Positions 1-10,292 of a stretch of DNA of 64,000 bases are shown piece after piece. The position numbers and the translations under genes are program-made. Below the pieces are notes generated by a model that worked only from the letters and a program-made list of their open reading frames with translations, did not search any database and was not told where the DNA came from. The stretch comes from Euglena gracilis (taxonomy: Eukaryota > Euglenida > Euglenophyceae > Euglenales): NCBI GenBank assembly GCA_039621445.1, contig CP154956.1:77248474-77312473 (forward strand), written 5' to 3'. Position 1 is the first letter of the stretch, and each line of letters begins with the position of its first letter.

Positions 1-168
1 TCTATGGTACAGACAGAAGCACCAAGCAAACCGCCAGACTGCAGACCCAGGCCACTGGATGCAAGCCTCCGCTTAAAAAGGTCGGTGGCCCGCGAAGCCA
101 GCAGTAATCCACGCACGCCGTCACAGGCAGTCATACAACGGACCGGGGGGCTGCCGTTGACTTCCGAC

Positions 169-246
169 AGGTGTTGGCAGAGAGGTGGTAGTGCGGCTTT
201 TCGGGCTCATAGTCATCCGCCTGAACGATTCCGTGTCGCCTGGACC
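169..246 (-). CDS. Candidate internal exon, unknown gene
   Basis: A 78-base open stretch begins after a cag acceptor and ends at a GTCGGA donor. It reads as a plausible peptide containing the run ADDYEPEKPHYHLSANT. The same exon occurs in the right copy at 15943-16020. It lies downstream of the methyltransferase stop codon, so it would belong to a different minus-strand gene running off the window. No family was recognised, and other frames of this region are also partly open. Confidence 0.25.
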
Positions 247-1170
247 CTGCTGAAGGAAGAGAGTAAGTTGACAGAATGAGACATCAGGAGAGAAAAAAAA
301 CAATAATAAAGAAGAGCTAAAAGAGGGGGGTAAATCAGTCAATTTTCAAAAACCAGTTCCACTTCCTGTCCCTCCGGGTCGGTCACTCTTTCTACCGGTT
401 GGTGTATTGGTGTATTGGTGTATTGGTAAATTTCTCATTTTGGGGAGGTCAGTCCCAGCTCGGCTACGAGTTTCGGAGGGTCAAAAACAGCAAATTCGGA
501 CCATTCCCAGAGGTGTCACCAATGGAAAATGTGTAAATCAACAAACGGAGGGACAGCATGTCACAAACAGTTCAAAGGCCTAAATCTCCCACCAAAAAAG
601 ACCCCCCCCATAAAATGGACCCCCCCAAAAACTAAGACCCCCCCTGGCTGGTCCGAGCAAAAATCCATGAAATGGAAACCCCCCATAAAAAAAGACCCCC
701 CCTGCCGGCGCAAAGCGCCGGCTTTTTGAAAAATGGACATTCCTGGGGTTAAGCTGCCATTTTGGGACAGTTTTCACACAATTCAGCATATTTCCCCTAT
801 TTGTCTGACGCGAAGCGCCAAAATTTTCAAAAATTAGTATTATGGGGGGCATTTTCGGACATTTTGGGGGGGGTCGAAAATTTTTCCAGCAAAAATCCAT
901 AAAATGGACCCCCCCCCCTCAGGCTTTCCAGCAACCGACCCATGAAATGGACCCCCGGTTTTATTTTTTGGGGGGGGGGGGTTAGGTCGGAACCCAACCC
1001 TGCAAAATTAAAAATGGTGTTGGTGCGCGCACCCACACACCGGCACAAAAAAGCTTAAGTGCGAGTCACACCGCCTAAGTCAGACACACCTTAAGCAACG
1101 GTATGTCCCAGAGAGAATGCACACAGAGCAAGACGTCTGGTCTTCCCCCTTCGTCAGGTTGGGATGATCT

Positions 1171-4142
1171 TCAGAGGGTGTTGGTTTTTGGCTGTATGCT
1201 TTGGTTGCACCCCCCAATCCCACGAGAGCAAGGGCCAGAGCGCTGGGAGGTCTCCAGGGCAAGCAGGCGGGGGGTCTTCTTCTGCAGCACGCACAAGGTG
1301 AAGAACGCTGCCACGTCATTGTTAGGCTTGTCGAGGCTGAAGGCGAAGGTTCTGGGCCAGACTTTCAACACTTGAGACAGTACTCAAAGCCACCACCAAA
1401 AGGTGGAAAGACAGCCAAGAACTCAGCACAAAAAAAATGGGATCAGATACTTCATGGAATACCTTTGCATCCAAAGGATAATAATTCAGGGTTAACACAT
1501 ACTCTGTAAACCATTCCACAGTTGTGGATCTTTGTATGGCCAATCCACTTCGGTCGGTGTTCTTCTCCGATATCACTTGGTAGGCAATCAGCTGCTTCCG
1601 ATGCCTCACCTTGTGCATTTGGTAGAACTGTGGCAGGCCCTCCCTCAGCACATGGGTTCCGCGAAGCAGACAGAGTCAACAAAACCAAGCACGGAGATCA
1701 TGCAAACAAGATCAGCAGAAAAATACGGGCGTAAAATCGACAAAACCTCCCTCAAAAGTCAATGGTCGAGCGGCCAGTCTTCTCGTGGAGTTGAACAAAG
1801 GGGGGCAGCTAGGGAAGCAAGACAGGGCAAAGGAGAGCCAGGGCTCAACCAAATTGATGATCTCACACACCTGAAGGCCCATGTCCACCGCCATCCTCGC
1901 CGGCAGAGGCCTGCACCGGTGGGCTGTCCCTTCTGGTGTAGAAACTCTTCCAGGGCCATTCCCACCAAGAGATGAGTTTAAAAGTAGTTTTGTTACACAG
2001 TTGTGCAATGGCCATGCTGATTTAGGTTTTGAAAATTGCGCGTCTGTTGCGCATTTGTGTGCCAACATTTTTGTTTCTTTCTAAAACAGCGTGGCTGTTA
2101 TGCAGATGTGCAAAAAAAATTTACCGTATGATACGAGTGGCCATTGGTCCAGAATGAAAGATGAAAAATGAAAAATGAAAAATAAAAATGCGTTTTTTCA
2201 AAGTCCGTTGTTGTGTTCCTGCACAATTGTGAAAACGGACACGTACTTTTGAAATACATAGTTCACTGTGCATATGTGCACTGGTTACAAATTTCGCTCA
2301 AATGGGAAAGCCAATAAAGCCCCCCCATAAACCCTGAGGGTGTCATCTAGGGCAAAGCAGATAAATTTGGGTGGATAACAAGAATTACCAGAACGATGCC
2401 AAAGAGGACAGAGCCAAGGTGGATTGCAGCCTTGCCCCCTGGCTTGTGCCTCAGAAGAATCTTCTCCATACTCAGATGAGTCTGTCCTATGTGTCCCGAT
2501 TACTCCTAGTCGTACCGCAGCCCATTTAAAACTCAGGGAATTTAGATTTGAAAAAGAACAAATCACAAAAGTGGAGGAAACGCTTTTGGGCACCCAAAAA
2601 ATGATTGTCACCCCCTTTTCTCACCCCAGGTTTGAAGCGCAACTTTGGGTGTGAGGGGTGGAGATTCTTTTCACTTTCAGAAACAGGGGAAATAAATGCT
2701 GGCAGGTGGGGGTGGGTAGTCCGGACCACACCCCCAACTAAACATGGCTGGCACAAAGTGCCGGGAGGAAAAATTGAACCCAGCAAAATCGACACACAAG
2801 GCGCAATTTTGGCACTTTTGAGTAAAAAAAAAATATCAAAAATGCAAAAGAATTTACAACAAATTTTGGCCTTGGGGGGGGGGGCTGAAATTGGGTCCTT
2901 CCAAACAAACACCACAAACAAGAACACTCAATTTATGAAACTCTAAAATAGACTCCATCTCTCAACATTTCTTTCTACACAACAGATTGCCTGTGTGTGC
3001 AAAACTATAGCAGAAAAAGAACACAGCAGAAGCCTGCACTGGAAGGTGGGGAAGTGCACCAGAGAGCCCTCCAACACAGGCTCCTTTTCAACAACCTCCC
3101 CCGAGGATTGCTTCTTGGGATTGGGGCCCCATGGGACTGGATTGGGAGAGGCACTGGATTGTATTTGGGTCCTGGCCGGGCCAGACCCGGGGAAATTACC
3201 TAAAAAGGCCCCATCTGGGGCCCCGGCACCTTCGGCAACGGGGGCGAGGGAGGCGTGCTGTGACACCCCCTCAAAACCCCGACCCCCACGCGCCTCAGGA
3301 ATCGGAAGTGCCTTCCCCCACATGCCTGTGGCACTTCCCCGGGGTGGTACAACCTTTCCTGAAAGGGAAAAAAACAAGCCTGTCCCATCGCCTCCGCCTC
3401 CCCCCGCACCTGCAGGGAACACTCCAGTGTACCGAACTGCCGGCCGTCCGCGAGGGCCTCCCCGTCGCAGTTGTGCGTGCAGCGCACGCTGTAGAGCTCC
3501 CCCTGCCGGCTGTCCAAGTCGGGGGGTGGGCGGTGGCCCGGCCTTGGCTCCAACGGCCTTGACCCGACGTGTCAGCTGACCGGTTCCGGCGTTGCTTAGT
3601 GACCCGTGGGGGGGGGGGGGTCCAGCTCAGAGGTTGGAAAATTTGGGCCGGCTGGAAAAACGCTGCTGGCTGGCTAGACCACCCCGGAGGGATGGGGTCC
3701 ACTTCGGCTTAAGTGACGCCGTGGCCCGAATGCAGAGGCCACAAAACGAGAGTTGATGCCATTATTGGAAGCATGCGTGAGAGTGAGATGGGGCTGCGCA
3801 TTCCAAGCGTCAGGCGAACAGTGCCAGTGCGCAGCGACCTCGAGGAACATTGCCCAATGGGAAGGCAGAGAGTGACAAGTGGGTGGGACGACATCACTGC
3901 TGGTAGCACAGAGACTCCCACACCGCACGCCACCCACCACACACAGGCACACATCCATACACAGAAGTACAAGCCCCCTCTTGTGGTTCGCCCGCATGGT
4001 TGCTTCCTCCCTCGTCACTTTTCCTGGGAGCACTCGTGGGGATCTTGATGTGCTTTGTGCCCCCTGGCGCATTTGTCTTCTCTCCTGATCACTTGTGCTG
4101 CCATTACTTCCTTGAGAGTTCTATGGGATGCAATAACGCGCG

Positions 4143-4197
<55 letters not shown>

Positions 4198-4318
4198 CAC
4201 ACACACGCACACACGCACACACACACGCGCGCGCGCGCACACACACACACACGCACGCACGCACACGCACACACACACATACACACACACACCACACACA
4301 CACGCACACACACACGTG

Positions 4319-4355
<37 letters not shown>

Positions 4356-7300
4356 GCACGCACACACACGACACACACCACACACACCACACACACACAC
4401 GCACGCACACGCACACGCACACACACACACACACACACATGAACGCACGTACAGTTGCACACACGCGTGCGCGCACACACCGCCCACGGCAGAACCTTGG
4501 GTGCGGCTCCACACCGTGGCGGAGTCAAGGAAGAGGCCCATGAAGAAGCCCCCACGGCCAGGGTGTTAAGAGAGCGTTGGTTTTGCACAGAGGGGAGTTT
4601 AAGCCCAAAAAAGTTCCCAGCGCTTTGCGCCGGATGCTTGTTGTACAAGGAGAGGGGGGGTTCGACCCACACCACCAAACCCCCCCCCAAATGACCTGGC
4701 AGGGACCCTTGCTCCTGGCAGTGGCCGAATGACTTGGCGGGGGAGGGGCCAAAAAGATGGTTCCAGTAACTTGGCACCCCCTTTTTAAGGCAGTTCCCTT
4801 ACGACGCTGAAAAAGGGGCCCAAATAAACCTGGCAGGGGGGCAGGGCCAAAAGTTGGCTCCAATGCCCTGGCCGCCCGGTTATTTGGGGGGGAACCCCCC
4901 CCCCCGCTCATTAAGACCCTGCCTGGGGCGCAGGAGGCCGTGGACGGTCCGCAACAGCTGCGCGGCGCGGCGCTCCGAGTCGAAGCGGCCGGGCTGGTGC
5001 AGGCCGGAGAAGCAGCACACGTGGCTGGCGGGGGCCGGGCCCAGCCGCTGCCGCAGCGCGGCCGGGCACTCCGGGTCGCTGGGGGCCGGGGCGCTGCGCC
5101 CGGCGAGGGGGACGACAGCGGCACCTGAACGGTGGAGCGGGCACTTGAACACGACAAGTGTGGGGGGGGGGGGTGCGATTTTCTCGGAGACAACGTTCGG
5201 CAGTCCTAAACTGCTGCCCCCCTCAAATACCAAAACTGTCATGCCGGGAGTCAATTTCTTTGGGCAAGCCGATTGGATGGCTTCATTTGGCTAATGCATT
5301 CGTTCTTTTTTCAAGGTCATCGCCCACGGGGAGAGTGGAAATACAATTCAGGGCAAAAATGGTCGGACCCCCCCCCGTGATTAACTGTGATCTGGAGATG
5401 AGTAATCTGCGAGTGCCAAATGTTCTTCAAAAAACAGCAAGCAAGCCAGCAACCATCCAACCAACCCCAAAAAAATTAAAAACACGGCCAAACTCCCCCA
5501 GCAGAAAAGCGCGCAGAGCCCCCTCGGGGTCCGCCTGGATGTACTCCGCCGGGAACGCCCACAGTTCCCTGCACGGGGTAACTCCCCCCCCCCCAGAAAC
5601 TGGAGGGAGGCCCCAACAGGTAATCTTGCAGCCCGCTGGTTGCTGGCTTCCCCTCGCCCTGGTGGTGCCCCTGACTTGTCAGCTGGCGTTGCTCTGCTGC
5701 GGGTGCAAAGCGATGCTGCTTGCCTTTCACTCAACCCGTTCGGCGGACTGACCTGTTCGGAAACGCAAGAACCTCGTTTCTTTCTCCATCTCGGGCAGAG
5801 GCCTGGCACGGCTGACCCTTCAGCTGGAGGTTCTTCCCCAGAGGCAGATGGGCATCCTGGGTCAACCAAACCCTCTTCACTTGGGGGAGGGGAGTTGATG
5901 GAAACGAAATTGTACGGCTCTCAACACGCATCAGCCAAAGCACACATATGCCCACCCAGCCATTCACTTCAACGTTCAAAATAAATCCAAACCGCCCAAA
6001 ACTTCCTCATCTGAGAGGTGAAAGCAATGACATTGATGATGTCCCTTTGGGGAGGAACATAAAGAACATCCAGCCCAAAATTGCATCGAATTGACGTTCC
6101 GTGATGTAATGTGGCACGTTGCATAACTTGGCAAAGTGCAAAAGAAAGTTGAACATCCTATCCAGACACTTTGGGCTCCTTTATCACTCTAATTGATAAA
6201 CTTTTAAATTTTGGCCAAAAATTGACCGGCGTAATGGAGAATTTGGTGCAAGACTTTCCCCAGATTTCAAAAATGAGATTCAGCATTCTCCTATTTTTCT
6301 TTCCTTTCCTTTGCCAACCTGTCTCAAGAAGCGAATTTATCGCACCGACATGAGCATAATGAAAGTTCTTTGGTGCTTTGTGTGTTGCTCAAATTCGTTT
6401 TGTTTGTTGAGTTGAATTTCGTTCTCTTAGACTGTGCTCGACATCATTTCTATTTGCACTCTACAGATGGTTTGTCCCTAGACTCTATGTAGTCACTGCC
6501 TGGGACAATTTGGGCGCCCATCCCCCCCTGGCCTTTTGGGTGCGCTCCAGGTGTTCACGCGACGGATCCACGGCGATGTACTGTGTCACCTTGGCCCGGG
6601 CATACTTCCCTCCCGGAGACTGGCCGTGGCGCAGAGGGGGGAGACTTGACCGGACCCAAAGAGCGGTGGCCTTGGCTTGGCTGGACTGCACCCAAGGTTT
6701 CTTCTTTGTCCAGAAAAACCAAACTGGGGAGACAGTAGCCTTCCATTGCCAATGACGCCAATCACAACACCAACAACAACAACAGCAACAACAACAACAA
6801 CAACAACACCACCACCACCACCAACACCAACACCAACAACAACAGCAACAACAACAACAACAACACCAACAACAACAAGAACAAGAACAACAAAATGAAC
6901 AAATCTATGTGCCCATAGGTCGTCAGGATGATGGGTGGCTCCTTCAAGGGGCCTGTGGGGCGTTCCACCCATTCCTTCGGGGCTCCTACCAGTTCTGTCT
7001 GGGGAAAATGGGTTATGGGTGCCCAACTTCTCTCCCCAACGAAGCCTGTGCGAACCACGGGGGCGGTGGGGCCGCGGAACCCAACCGGCAGCTGGCCAGG
7101 CCCCGGCCCCGAGGTCCAGGCCCAGCCCATCGCAGTACAGCTCGCTGCAGGCTTCCTTTAAGACCCGGGGGGAGGGGGGTCACCCACCCACCCAGCCCAG
7201 TGCGGACTTCTGGGGGGGGGGGGGGGCGTCTGAGGGCATTTCCCAAAAAAAAAACAAATTCTCGCGCCGAAACCCACACCTGGGCCACCCCAGGGGAAAC

Positions 7301-8324
7301 TGCACACGTACCGTTCAAAAACCGCACTGCAAAAAAACTGCAACAAAAAACTGCACTGCAACAAAAATCACAATAAACAAGCTGAAATGGTGTGAATATC
7401 CAAATCAACGTAATTTGCCACCCCATAAGCACCCCCATTCACATTTGGCATTTTTGCACAGTTTTGAAGCTGACGATGGCAAAAATGGAAGCAATCAATC
7501 AAATTGCACTGTACTAATCATGGATTTGATTGCAAATATGGTAATATTTGGTGGTGGTTTTATACATTTACCGCAGACAAAGCATGTGTTTGGATGCTAA
7601 GTCGGCAACTGGTTTCCGAATTATGCCTCACATCGACTCAGTGTCAGGGGTTTTTTTAAGACCGGGGGGGGGGGGAGGGAGGGGTCCCCCCCCACCACCC
7701 CCCCCCTGGGGGGGGCCCCCGGGGGGGGGGGGGGGGGGTCCCGGTGGACCCACAAAAAAATGGCCGAAAAATCGCGAAAAGTGCTAAAATAGAATTTTTT
7801 CGGCGCCTGCGGCGCCGAAAAGTATATCCCACCCCCCTCCGGGGGGACCCCCCCCGGGGGGGGGGGGGGGCCCGGCCGGCCCCCCCCCCCTTACCCCCCC
7901 CCCCCCCCCCCCGGGGGTACACGACTAAAAAAACCCCTGCTCAGTGTATAATCAAGAGTTTGAGGAGTTTTTTTTTTCCACAGAGATTTAGAGCTTCTTT
8001 GTAACAGAAAATCAGCAAAGACTTTGCAGGAGCATTGCAACCACAAGATTCTAATTTTTGTATTCATGTCACCAACCGTTAGAGAGCCAAATGTTGTGCT
8101 AGAAAACATTCTCAATGAAATATTTCTGCATAAATGTACACCTGAAAAAGCCTGCAGCCTGCAAAGGCTAATTCAATCACCAGTGGCAAAAGGGGTTTGC
8201 TGTGTTCTGCACCTCCTCCAGGCTGTACTCGATTGCCCTTTGGAAAATGGGTTCCCCATTTTTCATTCCCGTGACTTGTTTGTCAATATGGTGATACAGA
8301 GTTTGAATGTGAAATTTTCGTTTT
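1171..8324 (-). CDS. mRNA cap (guanine-N7) methyltransferase-like, 5'-truncated duplicate
   Basis: Probable RNMT/ABD1-type enzyme, which transfers a methyl group from S-adenosylmethionine to the cap guanine of nuclear pre-mRNA. Exons read: 8213-8324, 7086-7155, from 6609 (3' end unresolved), 5486-5568, 4918-5124, 4488-4558, 3410-3502, 1871-1910, 1610-1639 and 1171-1326 with the stop. Most neighbouring exons agree in phase. Motif I spans exons 2-3 (LDLGAG, then [17 protein letters not shown]). Next come [10 protein letters not shown], the catalytic-strand region [17 protein letters not shown] with [42 protein letters not shown] and QFY, each matching the order in RNMT. An exon near 2285-2350 seems missing or shifted by one base in a 7-G run. 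The 5' exons present in the right copy are absent here, so this copy is probably non-functional. It could instead be another class I methyltransferase. Confidence 0.55.
4139..4486. repeat. CA/CG dinucleotide microsatellite
   Basis: About 350 bases of alternating CA with GC/CG interruptions, in a methyltransferase intron. The alternating purine-pyrimidine pattern could adopt Z-DNA. It is shorter and differently interrupted in the right copy (about 19864-20150), the largest length difference between the two copies. Confidence 0.95.
4681..4893. mobile_element. Inverted-repeat element, CCAAATAACCTGGC family
   Basis: The ends are inverted copies: CCCCCAAATGACCTGGC on the left and GCCGCCCGGTTATTTGGGGG on the right. 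The inside contains further AACTTGGCA-type repeats. It lies in the methyltransferase intron between the exons at 4558 and 4918. Related copies are at 20348-20557 and 48292-48492. No coding capacity is seen. No target duplication was identified. Confidence 0.6.
6767..6897. repeat. CAA/CCA trinucleotide array
   Basis: About 130 bases of CAA repeats with CCA and CAG variants, directly beside methyltransferase coding exons. It is present again at 22438-22571. It gives long open frames of Thr, Val or Leu that are not genes. Confidence 0.95.
7645..7939. mobile_element. hAT-like MITE, CAGGGGTTTTTTT family
   Basis: The left end CAGGGGTTTTTTTAAGACC and right end CTAAAAAAACCCCTG are inverted. They are flanked by the identical 8-base direct repeat CTCAGTGT at 7637-7644 and 7940-7947. 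Long G and C runs flank a core with aatggccgaaaaatcgcga and a ggcgcc palindrome. An 8-base target duplication with CAG-starting ends is the hAT superfamily pattern. There is no transposase, so it is non-autonomous. It lies in the methyltransferase intron between 7155 and 8213. Confidence 0.85.
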
Positions 8325-8601
8325 CTGTAAAGAAATTATCTGGCTTAAATATTCGCCTTATCATCTTCCTCTTTGTTTTGGCCCCTGCATGATCACAATC
8401 CCCTGAAATCTAATGCATCAATTCGGCCACAGTTAAGCAAAACATAACATGGACAATGGCATTCACACACATCACAACCAAGAAATCTGAAAGTGAACCA
8501 GAGCTTCCTTATTCTTGTGTGATTGTTTTCCCACGTGGAACGCCATGGGTGATGAATCCTATCATCACAATTGCAGCCTGCTGAGCAGCGCTGGTGCATA
8601 C

Positions 8602-10258
8602 ATGCAGGATGGAGCGACGGGTACCGTTGCCGGGCACGGTCTTCTCCGACCTGCACCGCACACCGGGGGAATGAATTTCAAGTTGCGGTGGAAAGGTCCT
8701 GTATGGACCTTCCCGACCATTCTCGGCAACTGGGCTCAATTCTGTGGAGGGGTCTGGATTGTACCACCCGCATTGAACCCAATCACTGCCATTGAAAAAA
8801 TCCAAAACACCAACCAAACACCAACACACCAAAATCCAAAAACACCAGTCAAACACTAGCCAAAACACAACCAGGAGGCGAGGTCCTGGTGTGACCCTTG
8901 GAGGGTATTGAGTGATTCTAAGGGGAAAGGCAGCCTGCAGCATGACGATTCGATTCTGAGCAGTAATAGCAATGTCTAAGCAGTTCTGGTGTTTCCTGGA
9001 ACAAAAATCCCACGAAGCCTTTGATGAAACTTCTTACGGAAAAAAAACTCAATCATATTTTTGCAATGGAAAAAAAAACATGGATGAGACTGGGATCCTA
9101 TTTTCTGTGGTATACACAACCCTAAGATGTCAGAGCACACAAAAAAATTGCATTTGGATAATTTTCCATTTAACAAAACCACAAGAATAATACATTGAAT
9201 GGTCTATTAATAATCTCAAAGGGGATATTTCCTGGACATCCGGGTTGATTATTTGGGCAAACTTATGCATATTTTTACTTAATTTCTGTTTTCCCCGCGT
9301 TTTTTTTTTTTTTACGTTGACACTGCTTCAAAGCAGGGATAACAAGTTGTAAAGGTGGTAAAAAGACGCGCATTTATCGCACCTTCAGCATGGAGGAGTT
9401 GATGTCCAGGATGGTCACCAGAGAGGGCGTGTCGACAGGCCTCGACCGGTTCAGCGCTTTTTGGTGCAGAGCGTCAATGATCCGGAAGGCGATGTCGCCT
9501 GGGGCAGGTGGAGTAGAGCTGCCGCCAAGCGTCAGATGGTGGATACATGACGCAAGAAGATTGTAAAAAAGGCAATTCGAAGGCAAAAAAAAGCTTGAAA
9601 AATGTGAAAATGCTTCCTGGAGCAGCGGTGGTTGCATGACAATCTGGCAGCACACTGGAAGGGACAAATGCTCACCCACGTATCGCTGTCCAGCCTGTCC
9701 GCAGGGCTGGACACACCCAGGACACATCCCCAGAGGCTCGGGTTTTCGTCTCCAGTGCAAAGTGCAAGACCAACCAATGATGCATTCTTGGCCTATTTGG
9801 GGAGGCAAAACACATTTCCTCCAAGCCCAGGCGGCAGAAATGGCCCAACCAAAAAAATTGACTATCCCAAAAAGTTTAAGAAGCGGAAACTCACCTCCTC
9901 TGAAACGTTAAAACTCAGAAATATAGGACGACATTTCCAGCCGTTTAGAAATGATTTTCCACTTCCCCCAAAACAAGGAAGCAGGATCCCGCTTCCCCTG
10001 CTACACCACCCAGAATCCTCCAAAATTTCTCAAAATCATCTTTGACTCCCAAATGTTTGCACGGTATTTGGTGTCGATGTCGGGGCCGAGATTCGGTCAG
10101 CACAAGAAGCAGTTCTCTGCTTCCCCCACCTCATTTCACAACAATCAGAAACCTTCAGGCCCACTGTCCACCTCATCAATACTGACAGCGCCAAATTGTC
10201 TACCCCACTACACCCCTGCCCCCAGTTTTCACGGTGCAAGCAGGATCAGACTCTGGGA

Positions 10259-10292
<34 letters not shown>

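Larger units (their letters stand above)
1..8570. repeat. Large direct duplication, left copy
   Basis: This block matches 15775-24245 base for base apart from scattered substitutions and indels, most of them in G/C runs and in the CA and CAA microsatellites. The offset falls from 15774 at the left to 15675 at the right. The match ends after 8570, where this copy continues into COQ5 intron sequence and the other copy continues into different DNA. The left boundary may lie outside the window. The layout fits a tandem duplication of a unit of about 15.7 kb made of 8571-24245, with base 1 falling inside the preceding unit. Confidence 0.95.

Noticed and set aside
1322-1651. Extension of the methyltransferase exon through [18 protein letters not shown] to YYPLDAK
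   Set aside because: It is open in both copies and protein-like, but splicing at GTGAGG after MHK fits the RNMT pattern better. Kept as a doubt, not as a separate gene.
4139-4486. A CRISPR array
   Set aside because: The repeats are dinucleotides with no spacer structure, and the genome is eukaryotic.
4000-4777. Long open frames in both strands rich in His/Thr or Cys/Val (also 19606-20446)
   Set aside because: They are translations of the CA/CG microsatellite. All frames stay open because the repeat lacks stop codons.
8213-8665. An in-frame COQ5-methyltransferase fusion protein
   Set aside because: The splice phases disagree and the junction codon would be TAA.
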